From positions 1-12,050 of the forward strand of contig DASUMP010000079.1 in assembly GCA_036277635.1 (NCBI GenBank): a stretch of DNA of 12,050 nucleotides, in the 5' to 3' direction. Source of the stretch: DASUMP01 sp036277635 (lineage in GTDB: Bacteria > Actinomycetota > Acidimicrobiia > IMCC26256 > PALSA-610). Below the pieces are notes generated by a model. That model saw only the letters and a program-made list of their open reading frames with translations. It ran no database searches and was not told the DNA's origin. Of the stretch, positions 1 to 7,040 are shown piece by piece (within the stretch, counting starts at the first letter, position 1; every line of letters begins with the position of its first letter). Both the position numbers and the translations under genes were made by a program.

Positions 1-1
1 C

Positions 2-640
2 CGCCAGCTCGCCGACGCAGGCGCCGACGCGCTCGAGCTCAACGTGTACGGCGTCGCCGCCGACCCGACGGTCAGCGGTGCCGACATCGAGCACGCGCTG
101 CTCGACCTGCTCGACGACGTGCGGGCCACCGTGACGGTGCCGCTCGCGATCAAGATCGGCCCGTTCCACAGCTCGCTCGCGCATTTCGCGCGCGAGCTCG
201 AAGCGCACGGCGCCGACGGGATCGTGCTCTTCAACCGGTTCGTGCAGCCCGACATCGATCTCGACCGCCTCGCGGTCGTGCGCGGAGTGCGGCTCAGCAC
301 GGCGAGCGAGCTGCTGCTCCCGCTGCGATGGACCGCGCTGCTCCGGCCCCACGTGCGGGCGTCGTTGGCCCTCACGACCGGTGTGCAGGAGTGGGCCGAC
401 GCGGTGAAGGCGATCCTGGCGGGCGCCGACGTCGCGATGACCGCGTCGGCAGTGCTGCGCCACGGACCCGCCCACCTCGCCTCGTTCGTCGCCGGCGTCG
501 AGCGGTGGCTCGACGAACGGGGCTACGACTCGGTGCGGCAGGCCCGCGGCAGCCTGTCGTCGGCCAACGTCGCCGACGCGAGCGCGTACGAGCGCGCGCA
601 GTACGTGGAGACCTTGCTGCACACGACGCCGATCGACTGA
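2..640 (+). CDS. Dihydroorotate dehydrogenase-like flavoprotein, 3' part only
   Basis: The reading frame is already open at base 2 and ends in TGA at 638-640, so the 5' part lies outside the window. About 212 C-terminal residues are visible. They contain the second half of an FMN-binding TIM barrel: ELNVYG (the place of the NVSCPN-like strand in true PyrD), LAIKIGP with a probable FMN-contacting lysine, GADGIVLFNRF, and a phosphate-binding end region TTGVQEWADAVKAILAGAD followed by MTASAVLRHGP. The C-terminal tail (RGSLSS..DASAYERAQYVETL) matches my recollection of the family annotated as dihydroorotate dehydrogenase-like, which differs from canonical PyrD and whose substrate is not settled. 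I therefore do not call it pyrD. It converges on regX3 with only 16 bp between stop codons and no room for an obvious terminator. The family is fairly sure, the reaction is not. Confidence 0.85.
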   Translation, partial: RQLADAGADALELNVYGVAADPTVSGADIEHALLDLLDDVRATVTVPLAIKIGPFHSSLAHFARELEAHGADGIVLFNRFVQPDIDLDRLAVVRGVRLSTASELLLPLRWTALLRPHVRASLALTTGVQEWADAVKAILAGADVAMTASAVLRHGPAHLASFVAGVERWLDERGYDSVRQARGSLSSANVADASAYERAQYVETLLHTTPID

Positions 641-656
641 GCCGCCACCGCGACGA

Positions 657-1358
657 TCACACGCGCTCGTAGCGGTAACCGACGCCTCGGACGGTGACGA
701 TCGCAGTGGGGTTCGCCGGATCACGCTCGACCTTCGAGCGCAAACGCTTGATGTGCACGTCGAGCGTCTTGGTGTCGCCGTAGTAGTTCGGGCCCCACAC
801 CCGGTCGATCAGCACGTCGCGCGTGAGGACCCGTCCGGCGTTCGCCATGAGCAGCTCGAGCAGCTCGAACTCCTTGAGCGGCAGCGCCACGGCCTCCGAC
901 CGCACGAACGCCTCGTGGCGCCCGACGTCGAGCTTCACGTCGCCGACCTCGAGCACGTCGAACGCGTCGGCGTCGGCGTCGTCGCCGATCGGGCTCCGCC
1001 GCAGCGCCGCGCGCACGCGCGCGATCAGCTCGCGCAGGCGGAACGGCTTCGACACGTAGTCGTCGGCACCGATCTCGAGGCCCACGACCGCGTCGATCTC
1101 GGCGTTGCGCGCCGTGACCATGATGATCGGCACCCGAGAACGCGATCGGATCTCACGACACACGTCGATGCCCGAGATCTTCGGGAGCATCACGTCGAGG
1201 AGGATCAGCGCCGGACGGGTGGCGTCGAAGCGGGCGATCGCTTCCGGGCCGTCGGCCGCGGTCTCGACGAGGAACCCTTCGCGCTGCAGCGCGACGGAGA
1301 GCGCGTCGCGATACGACGGTTCGTCGTCGACGACGAGGATGAGCGGCGGGTCGGCCAT
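657..1358 (-). CDS. regX3: OmpR/PhoB-type response regulator RegX3 (phosphate response)
   Basis: 233 residues, the normal length for an OmpR-family regulator. The receiver domain (about 6-120) has acidic pocket D11/D12, phospho-acceptor D55 in LILLDVMLP, T82 in MVTAR and K104 in SKPF. The winged-helix DNA-binding domain (about 137-231) contains LPLKEFELLELL, GRVLTRDVLIDRVWG, GDTKTLDVHIKRLRSKVE and VTVRGVGYRYE. The run RVWG..Y.GDTKTLDVH.KRLRSK closely resembles mycobacterial RegX3 as I remember it, which is why I use that name rather than a generic one. The ATG at 1358 overlaps the senX3 stop by one base (TGATG), so the pair is translationally coupled. Known role of the family: once phosphorylated by SenX3 at low phosphate, it activates pst and other phosphate-starvation genes. 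Candidate targets are the GTTCACC elements upstream of pstS and senX3. Confidence 0.93.
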   Translation of the reverse strand: MADPPLILVVDDEPSYRDALSVALQREGFLVETAADGPEAIARFDATRPALILLDVMLPKISGIDVCREIRSRSRVPIIMVTARNAEIDAVVGLEIGADDYVSKPFRLRELIARVRAALRRSPIGDDADADAFDVLEVGDVKLDVGRHEAFVRSEAVALPLKEFELLELLMANAGRVLTRDVLIDRVWGPNYYGDTKTLDVHIKRLRSKVERDPANPTAIVTVRGVGYRYERV

Positions 1359-2590
1359 CAGGACGCCTCGGAGAGATCGCGCGCGGTGCCCGCACCGAGC
1401 GGGAGCGTCAGGCTGAACACCGATCCCTCACCTTCGCGTGACGACACCGTCACTTCGCCGCCGTGCGCCTGCACCACATGGCGCACGATCGACAGACCGA
1501 GTCCGGTTCCGCCGGTGTCGCGAGCGCGGGCGCGGTCGACGCGGTAGAAGCGCTCGAAGATGCGTTCCAGGTCGCGCGTCGGGATCCCGATCCCGTGGTC
1601 GCACACGTCGATGACGACGCGCCCGTCGGCGACTCGCGTGAGCACCTCCACGGGGTGGCCAGGCTCCGAGTACTTGACCGCGTTGTCGAGCAGGTTCACG
1701 AGCGCGGTGACCACCTGCCGCCGATCGCAGGCGATCTCGAGGTTCACGAGCGACCCCATGGCGCGCACCGGCACCCCGGCCGCGTCAGCGGTGGCGCTCA
1801 CGTCTTCGATCGCTTCACCCACGAGCAACGCGACCGGGATCGGTTCACGGGTCGGCGTCTCTTGTGCCTCGACGAGACTCAGGTCGAGCAGGTCGTCGAC
1901 GATGCGCGCGAGGCGATCGGCTTCGCGCGACACCCGCTCGGCCAGCCGCTGCATGATCGCGGGGTCGGCGCCGCTCGCCATCGTCTCGGCCAGCACCGCG
2001 AGCGCTCCGATCGGGGTCTTCAGCTCGTGCGAGACGTTGGCGACGAAGTCGCGCCGGACGCTCTCGACGCGACGGGTGTGGGTGACGTCGCGGGTGAGCG
2101 CGACCGCGCCGACGATCGTGTGCTCGTGCACGAGCGGGAACGCACGGACGAGCAGCACCCGCCGGGGCGGCCCGTAGAGGCGCAGCTCGCGCTCGCCGGC
2201 CTCGCCGCCGAGCGCGCGCTCGACGAGCTCGGCGATCGCGTCCTCGGCAAGGGCGTCGGCGTGCCGGGCTTCGTGGAAGCGCTCGGCCGCCGAGTTGCGG
2301 GCCACGGCGACCCCGTCGGCGCGCACCACGAGCACCGCGTCGGTGACCGCGTCGAGCGCGAGCCGCAGTCGGGTGGCGTCGGCATCGTGGCGACGTGCCG
2401 CGTCGATGGCCTCCTCGAGCAGCGCGAGACCCTCACCGCGAGCGCCCGCATGCGCATCGGCCCGCTCGGCGATCGCGAGCAACGCGCGCGCCCGGCTCTC
2501 GAGCCGGCGCCGGTCGAGCAGTGCGGCGGCCGCGACCACGACCGACGCGATGGCCACGACGACGGCGGTACCGATGACCAGTGCGCTCAT
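1358..2590 (-). CDS. senX3: Sensor histidine kinase SenX3 (phosphate sensing)
   Basis: From the ATG at 2590 the product is 410 residues. An open frame extends upstream to 2731, but that part would run through the divergent phoU promoter and lacks family character, so I choose 2590. There is one N-terminal membrane helix (about 4-24), then a basic DRRR stop-transfer segment and a PAS-like region (about 75-170, with VVRADGVAVARNSAAERF). The HisKA domain has NVSHELKTP with phospho-acceptor H188. The ATPase domain has an N box (NLLDNAVKYS, N303), a G1 box (DHGIG, 331-335), an F box (IFERFYR) and a G2 box (GTGLGLSI, 361-368). No extracellular sensor loop is visible, so the signal is probably received from the Pst/PhoU complex in the membrane, as accepted for this family. 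I see no clear Shine-Dalgarno before ATG 2590; an in-frame GTG at 2602 is an alternative. Confidence 0.9.
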   Translation of the reverse strand: MSALVIGTAVVVAIASVVVAAAALLDRRRLESRARALLAIAERADAHAGARGEGLALLEEAIDAARRHDADATRLRLALDAVTDAVLVVRADGVAVARNSAAERFHEARHADALAEDAIAELVERALGGEAGERELRLYGPPRRVLLVRAFPLVHEHTIVGAVALTRDVTHTRRVESVRRDFVANVSHELKTPIGALAVLAETMASGADPAIMQRLAERVSREADRLARIVDDLLDLSLVEAQETPTREPIPVALLVGEAIEDVSATADAAGVPVRAMGSLVNLEIACDRRQVVTALVNLLDNAVKYSEPGHPVEVLTRVADGRVVIDVCDHGIGIPTRDLERIFERFYRVDRARARDTGGTGLGLSIVRHVVQAHGGEVTVSSREGEGSVFSLTLPLGAGTARDLSEAS

Positions 2591-2646
2591 GGCGCCGTGC
2601 ACGGTACGGAGCGGAAGTGGCGCATCGGTGTGGACCCCGTTGACGC

Positions 2647-2666
2647 AGGGTAGCGTCGCGGTGAAC
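2647..2666 (-). promoter_or_regulatory. Candidate senX3 promoter with RegX3/PHO-box half-site
   Basis: Within the 164-bp gap between the divergent senX3 and phoU starts (2591-2754), the minus strand carries GTTCACC at 2666-2660. Seven bases later comes TACCCT at 2652-2647, a fit to the actinobacterial -10 form TANNNT. Upstream of pstS the same GTTCACC heptamer precedes its -10 by nine bases, so the arrangement is similar. The plus strand also has TAGCGT at 2651-2656, partly overlapping, which could serve phoU. Only one good half-site is present, so RegX3 binding is inference. Confidence 0.4.
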
Positions 2667-2737
2667 AACTGGTGGAGTGTCCACAGGCGTGCACGAGCCG
2701 TCGGGCACCATGCACTCCATGGCCATCGCACGCGGTC

Positions 2738-2744
2738 GAGGAGA
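2738..2744 (+). promoter_or_regulatory. Ribosome binding site deciding the phoU start
   Basis: GAGGAGA lies 10 bases upstream of the GTG at 2755. The other in-frame starts (GTG 2677, ATG 2710, ATG 2719) have no comparable motif at a usable distance, so this site favours 2755. Confidence 0.6.
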
Positions 2745-2754
2745 CACAGCCCCC

Positions 2755-3480
2755 GTGGAAGAGATCCGCAAGCACTTCCACGACCAGCTCGGCGAGCTGC
2801 GCACCGACATCGTGCGCGCCGCGGCCATGACCACCGAGCTGATCGCCGCCAGCACCCGGGCCCTGCTCGACAAGGACCTGTCGGTGATCGACCGGGTCAT
2901 CGCCGACGACCGCGCGATCGACGAGCTCGACCTGTCGATCGAGGGCCGGGCCCACCTCCTCATCGCCCGCCAGCAACCGACAGCGGGCGACCTGCGCCTG
3001 CTGCTCGCCGTGTTGCGGATGCTGCACGAGATCGAGCTCACGTCGGATCTCACGGTGTCGATCTGCAAGGCGGCCCGCCGGCTCTACAACGCCGAGCTGA
3101 CCCCGAAGATCCGCGGGATCCTCGACGCCATGGGCACCCAGGCGGGCGACCAGATGCGCACCGCGATCGACGCGTTCGTCGACGAGGACGTCAGCCTCGC
3201 CGACGCGCTCACCGACATGGACGACGTCATGGACGACGCGCAGAAGGACTTGTTCCGCGCGATCTTCGACGCCGGCGCCACCGACGAAGCGTCGCTGCAA
3301 CGCGCGGTGGAGATGGCGCTCGTGGGTCGCTACTACGAGCGCATCGCCGACCATGCGGTGCAGATCGGTCGGTGGGTACGGTTCATGATCACCGGCACCC
3401 TGCCCGAACCGAAGGAGCACGCGCTCGGTCCGCTGCCGGGCGACGATGGCGGCGCTCAGCGGACTTCCGACGCGAGGTAG
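2755..3480 (+). CDS. phoU: PhoU-family phosphate signalling regulator (first copy)
   Basis: From GTG 2755 the protein is 241 residues; upstream in-frame starts at 2677, 2710 and 2719 would add up to 26. It begins EEIRKHFHDQLGELR, where PhoU proteins normally start. It has the two-fold three-helix-bundle repeat: DDRAIDELDLSIE (51-63) then EIELTSDL (92-99) in the first half, and GRYYERIADHAVQIGRW (191-207) in the second. The ExxxD metal-binding signatures are ELTSD and ERIAD; the first departs from the usual ERIGD. A polar tail of about 25 residues follows the last helix. PhoU proteins are cytoplasmic and are thought to bridge the Pst transporter and the kinase, repressing the Pho response when phosphate is ample. 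It diverges from senX3 and converges on the second phoU, overlapping it by 25 bp. Which paralogue talks to SenX3 cannot be told from sequence. Confidence 0.9.
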   Translation: MEEIRKHFHDQLGELRTDIVRAAAMTTELIAASTRALLDKDLSVIDRVIADDRAIDELDLSIEGRAHLLIARQQPTAGDLRLLLAVLRMLHEIELTSDLTVSICKAARRLYNAELTPKIRGILDAMGTQAGDQMRTAIDAFVDEDVSLADALTDMDDVMDDAQKDLFRAIFDAGATDEASLQRAVEMALVGRYYERIADHAVQIGRWVRFMITGTLPEPKEHALGPLPGDDGGAQRTSDAR

Positions 3481-4154
3481 CTCGCGTCGCCGGTGAGCAG
3501 GTACCGGAGCCGCTCCCCGATCACCACCGCGTGGTCGCCGATCCGTTCGAGCGACCGGCCCACGAGCACCGCAGCGATCGCGACGGCCGTGGCGTCGGCA
3601 CCGTCGAGCGCGAGCAGTCGGGTGAGCAGCGTCGAGTACTGGCCGTCCATGCGCCGCGCGCGCGCGACGAGAGCGAACGCGCGGTCGAGATCGCGCGTCG
3701 CCCACGCCTCCACCGCGATCTGGTAGCTCGTGCGCGCCACGTCGCCCATCTCCTGGAGCGTCGCGAGCACCTCGCGGTTCGCGGCGAGCAGCTCGTAGGC
3801 GTCGACCTGCTTCACCACGCGCAGGCTCAGATCGCCGATGCGTTCGAGCTCCTCGAGGATTCGCAACACCGACACCAACAGGCGCAAGTCGGAGGCGACC
3901 GGCGACTCGCGCGCGATCAGGTCGTAGCAACGCTCCGTGAGCGACACGAGCATGGCGTCGATGTCGTCGTCGCCGGCGACGACGCGCGCCGCGAGCTCGC
4001 GATCACCCGACCGGAGCACCTCGCACGCGCCGTCGACGGCAGCACCGACCCGCACCGCCATCAGCTCGGCCTGCAGCCGGACCTGCTCCAGCTCGGCGGT
4101 GTACTGCGCGCGCAGCGGTCGCGTCGGCTCGGGGAGCTCGGCGCCGGCGCTCAC
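3456..4154 (-). CDS. phoU: PhoU-family phosphate signalling regulator (second copy, end of pst operon)
   Basis: 232 residues from a GTG at 4154, preceded by GGAG about 10 bases upstream; pstB ends 25 bp before it, so it is the last cistron of the pst operon. Two PhoU repeats are clear. The first has GDDDIDAMLVSLTERCYDL (61-79) and LRILEELERIGDLSLRVV (97-114). The second has LVGRSLERIGDHAVVIGERLRYLLTG (197-222). Both halves keep the canonical ERIGD metal-binding signature (104-108 and 203-207), unlike the first copy. Expected role: cytoplasmic negative regulator coupling PstSCAB phosphate flux to SenX3-RegX3. Its 3' end overlaps the 3' end of the convergent phoU (3456-3480), so the two messages share complementary tails. 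The two proteins are clearly diverged from each other, so this is not a recent duplication. Confidence 0.92.
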   Translation of the reverse strand: MSAGAELPEPTRPLRAQYTAELEQVRLQAELMAVRVGAAVDGACEVLRSGDRELAARVVAGDDDIDAMLVSLTERCYDLIARESPVASDLRLLVSVLRILEELERIGDLSLRVVKQVDAYELLAANREVLATLQEMGDVARTSYQIAVEAWATRDLDRAFALVARARRMDGQYSTLLTRLLALDGADATAVAIAAVLVGRSLERIGDHAVVIGERLRYLLTGDASYLASEVR

Positions 4155-4179
4155 GCCCCGCGCGCTCCGCGACCGCGGC

Positions 4180-5058
4180 TCATCCGAAGCGTCCGGTGAT
4201 GTACGCCTCGGTGCGCTCGTCGGCCGGCGTCGAGAAGATCCGCTCGGTGGCGTCGTACTCGACGAGCACGCCCGTGCGGGTGTCGCTCGTCTCGTTGACC
4301 TCGGTCGTGAAGAACGCGGTCATGTCGCTCACGCGCGCCGCCTGCTGCATGTTGTGGGTGACGATGACGATCGTGTACTCGGTCTTGATCTCCTGCATGA
4401 GGTCTTCGATGCGCGCAGTGGCGATGGGGTCGAGCGCGGAGCACGGCTCGTCCATCAGGATCACTTCCGGATCCACTGCGAGGGCACGCGCGATGCACAG
4501 CCGCTGCTGCTGACCGCCCGACAACCCGTACGCCGAGTCCTTCAGCCGGTCCTTCACCTCGTCCCACAGCGCCGCCTTGTGCAACGACTGCTCGACGAGG
4601 TCGTCGAGCGCGCCCTTCTTGGCGCCCGCGACGCGCGGGCCGAACGCGACGTTGTCGTAGATCGACTTCGGGAACGGGTTCGGCTTCTGGAAGACCATCC
4701 CGATGCGGCGCCGCACCTCGACGGGGTCGACCTTCGGGTCGTAGAGGTCGACGCCGTGGTAGCGCAGATCGCCTTCGACGCGCGCCGAGTCGATGAGGTC
4801 GTTCATGCGGTTGAAGCACCGCAGCATCGTGGACTTGCCGCAGCCCGACGGTCCGATCATCGCGGTGATGCGGTGCTGGGCGACTTGGAACGAGATGTCG
4901 CGCACCGCTCGGAACGCGCCGTAGTAGACGCTCAGCCCGTGCACGTCGAAGACGATCGTGGCGCCGTCGAGGGGGTGCGCCTGCATCTCCGGTGTGGTCA
5001 GGTCCACGACGGGCTCCTCGCCGGTGGCCGGCGTCCGCGGCTTCAGGTTCACGTCCAT
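4180..5058 (-). CDS. pstB: Phosphate ABC transporter ATP-binding protein PstB
   Basis: 292 residues. It is the cytoplasmic ATPase that powers phosphate import through PstC/PstA. All ABC motifs are visible: Walker A GPSGCGKST (69-77), Q-loop in MVFQKPNPFP (Q124), signature LSGGQQQR (179-186), Walker B VILMDEP (199-205) with catalytic E204, D-loop SALD, and H-loop THNMQQA with H235. The QKPNPFPKSIYDN and MDEPCSALDP stretches are diagnostic of PstB among ABC ATPases. An N-terminal extension of about 35 residues precedes the fold and is longer than in E. coli PstB; an internal start cannot be excluded. The ATG at 5058 lies one base after the pstA stop (TGAGATG), so expression is coupled. It is followed after 25 bp by phoU. 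Confidence 0.97.
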   Translation of the reverse strand: MDVNLKPRTPATGEEPVVDLTTPEMQAHPLDGATIVFDVHGLSVYYGAFRAVRDISFQVAQHRITAMIGPSGCGKSTMLRCFNRMNDLIDSARVEGDLRYHGVDLYDPKVDPVEVRRRIGMVFQKPNPFPKSIYDNVAFGPRVAGAKKGALDDLVEQSLHKAALWDEVKDRLKDSAYGLSGGQQQRLCIARALAVDPEVILMDEPCSALDPIATARIEDLMQEIKTEYTIVIVTHNMQQAARVSDMTAFFTTEVNETSDTRTGVLVEYDATERIFSTPADERTEAYITGRFG

Positions 5059-5059
5059 C

Positions 5060-6010
5060 TCACCACTTCTTCTCGTACCGGTTGCGGAAGTAGATCGCGA
5101 TCGCGTTCATCAGGAAGATCAGCGCGAGCAGCACGAGGCTCGCGGCGCCGACCAGCGCCGGCCAACCCTGCGACGCGGGCTGACGGGCGAACGAGAAGAT
5201 CACCATCGGCAGTGCCGTGAAGCGACCGTCGGTGATCTGTTCGAGGAGCCCCTGGTTCCCGGTGAAGAACACGCCGGTGGTGGCCCCGACGACGAGCAGG
5301 GGTGCGGCTTCACCAGCGGCGCGAGCGAGCGAGAGCACGGTGCCGGTGAGCATTCCGGGGGCCGCGGCCGGCACGACGTGGTAACGGATCATCTCCCAGC
5401 GGGTGGCGCCCAGCGCGAGGGCGCCCTCGCGGATGCCGCTCGGCACCGCGCGCAGCGCTTCCTGGGCGGTGATGATCACGATGGGCAATACGAGCAGCGA
5501 GAGCGTGAGGCCCGCGGAGATGAGCGTGCGACCACCCGTGAGCCCGCCGCCGCCGTCGTCGCCCAGCGCCTTCACGAACACCGCGAGACCGAGCAGGCCG
5601 TAGACGATCGACGGCACGCCGGCGAGGTTGCGGATGTTGATGTCGACGACCCGGGCGAAGCGCCCGGCGCGCGAGTACTCCTCGAGATAGATCGCAGCGC
5701 AGATGCCGAGCGGGAACGCGACGAACGCGACGATCAGCCCGAGCAGCACCGTGCCCTTGATCCCCTGCCACACGCCGGCCTCGGCGGGCTCGGTGGCCAT
5801 GCCGCTCGTGACGAAGCTGCCGAACCGGTCGGTGATGACGCTGCCGCCCTCGGACCACATCTGCCAGATCAGGACCGCGAGCAACAGCAGCGAGAACGTC
5901 AAACCTCCGAACAGCACGACCCGGAAGATCGCCCCCGGTGCGTCGGCACCGCGGCGGCGCGCGAGCTCCGGCGTGCGCACCGTCACCGACGGAGCCGCCG
6001 TCGTCGCCAT
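5060..6010 (-). CDS. pstA: Phosphate ABC transporter permease PstA
   Basis: 316 residues, an inner-membrane permease subunit. Hydrophobic segments fit six helices at roughly 29-50, 84-108, 128-148, 162-182, 217-243 and 285-308. The cytoplasmic EAA loop that contacts PstB is clear: QEALRAVPSGIREGALALGAT (183-203). NIRNLAGVPSIVYGLLGL (125-142) is typical of PstA. The C-terminus NRYEKKW ends just after the last helix, and the N-terminus carries a basic ARRR segment before helix 1, consistent with cytoplasmic ends. The ATG at 6010 overlaps the pstC stop by one base (TGATG), the same coupling junction as in senX3-regX3. Confidence 0.96.
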   Translation of the reverse strand: MATTAAPSVTVRTPELARRRGADAPGAIFRVVLFGGLTFSLLLLAVLIWQMWSEGGSVITDRFGSFVTSGMATEPAEAGVWQGIKGTVLLGLIVAFVAFPLGICAAIYLEEYSRAGRFARVVDINIRNLAGVPSIVYGLLGLAVFVKALGDDGGGGLTGGRTLISAGLTLSLLVLPIVIITAQEALRAVPSGIREGALALGATRWEMIRYHVVPAAAPGMLTGTVLSLARAAGEAAPLLVVGATTGVFFTGNQGLLEQITDGRFTALPMVIFSFARQPASQGWPALVGAASLVLLALIFLMNAIAIYFRNRYEKKW

Positions 6011-6942
6011 CAGTAGCGCTCCCGGATGCGGCGCACGAAGAAGTCGCCGACGAAGTTCAACGCGAACGTGATCAGGAACAGGAGCATGCCGATGAAGAAG
6101 AGGCTCTGCGACGCGGCGTCGTCGCCCTTGACCTGGTCGGTGCCTGCACCGAGCGCCGCCATCGCTGCCGTCATCGTCTGGCCCTGCCCGAAGATGTCGA
6201 GCGTGAACAGCGAGCCACCCGTCGCACCCGCGGCGATCGCCACCACCATCGTCTCGCCGATCGCGCGCGACAGCCCGATGATGATCGCGGCGACGATCCC
6301 CGAGATCGCGGCCGGGAACACGATCCGCAACGACACGATGATCTTGCGACTGCCGAGGCCGTAGGCGCCTTCGCGCAACGCAGCAGGAACGGCGCGCATC
6401 GCGTCCTCCGAGATCGACGCGATCAACGGGAGGGTGAGGATGCCGACGGCGAGTCCGGCCGACGCGAGGTTGAAGAACTGCACGTCGCTCTTCACCCGCT
6501 CGAGGATCTCCGGCGTGATGAAGCTGATCGCGAAGAAGCCGAGCACGACGCTCGGGACGCCGGCGAGCATCTCGAGCACCGGCTTGATCACGCGCCGCGC
6601 GCGTGGCGACGCGTACTCGGCGAGGTAGATCGCCGACGCGAGTCCGAGCGGCACCGCGACGAGCATCGCGATGCCGGCGACGATCAGTGTGCCGACGACG
6701 AGCGTGGAGATGTCGAACCGACCGTTGCGCGGGAACCAGCCGACATCGGTGAGCGTCGACAGCTCGACCTGGCGCAGGAACTCGGCCGCCTCGAAGACGA
6801 GCGAGCCGATGATCAGCACCGTGACGACGATCGACGCGATCGCCGCGCTCAGGAACCCGAGGCGCGCCAGGCGGTCACGGCGACGCTTCGACGGGTTGGG
6901 CCGGAGATCCGCGACGCCGAGTGGTGCGGATGCGACGGTCAC
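6010..6942 (-). CDS. pstC: Phosphate ABC transporter permease PstC
   Basis: 310 residues from a GTG at 6942, with GGAGGAGG just upstream. It pairs with PstA to form the membrane channel. A basic cytoplasmic N-terminus (NPSKRRRDRLARLGF) precedes helix 1 (about 29-51). Further helices lie near 80-107, 122-142, 159-178, 207-235 and 280-303. The EAA loop is SEDAMRAVPAALREGAYGLG (178-197), and MLAGVPSVVLGFFAI (125-139) is the conserved PstC-type helix. LSRAIGETMVVAIAAGA (224-240) is also family-typical. It lies downstream of pstS, separated by 98 bp holding a strong hairpin (6996-7025), which is the only sizeable gap inside the operon. Confidence 0.96.
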   Translation of the reverse strand: MTVASAPLGVADLRPNPSKRRRDRLARLGFLSAAIASIVVTVLIIGSLVFEAAEFLRQVELSTLTDVGWFPRNGRFDISTLVVGTLIVAGIAMLVAVPLGLASAIYLAEYASPRARRVIKPVLEMLAGVPSVVLGFFAISFITPEILERVKSDVQFFNLASAGLAVGILTLPLIASISEDAMRAVPAALREGAYGLGSRKIIVSLRIVFPAAISGIVAAIIIGLSRAIGETMVVAIAAGATGGSLFTLDIFGQGQTMTAAMAALGAGTDQVKGDDAASQSLFFIGMLLFLITFALNFVGDFFVRRIRERY

Positions 6943-6995
6943 GGGCCTCCTCCGGGGGCGGTCCTGGGCATGCTACGGACACGGACCGGCCGCCG

Positions 6996-7025
6996 GGCGG
7001 TTCGGGCGTCCGTGCCCGAACCGCC
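6996..7025 (-). promoter_or_regulatory. Intercistronic hairpin between pstS and pstC
   Basis: A perfect 12-bp inverted repeat: GGCGGTTCGGGC at 6996-7007 pairs with GCCCGAACCGCC at 7014-7025 around a 6-base loop. It lies 15 bases downstream of the pstS stop in the direction of transcription and has no T-tract. It is therefore more likely an mRNA 3'-end stabiliser or partial terminator than a full intrinsic terminator. Its place suits making more PstS than membrane subunits. Confidence 0.65.
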
Positions 7026-7040
7026 GGCGAACGGTGGCGC

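Noticed and set aside
2295..4199. Very long plus-strand open frame (634 codons) antisense to senX3 and the second phoU
   Set aside because: It crosses phoU in another frame and its product is low-complexity Arg/Ala/Ser/His, as expected from the shadow of GC-rich genes. Clear family matches exist on the real strands.
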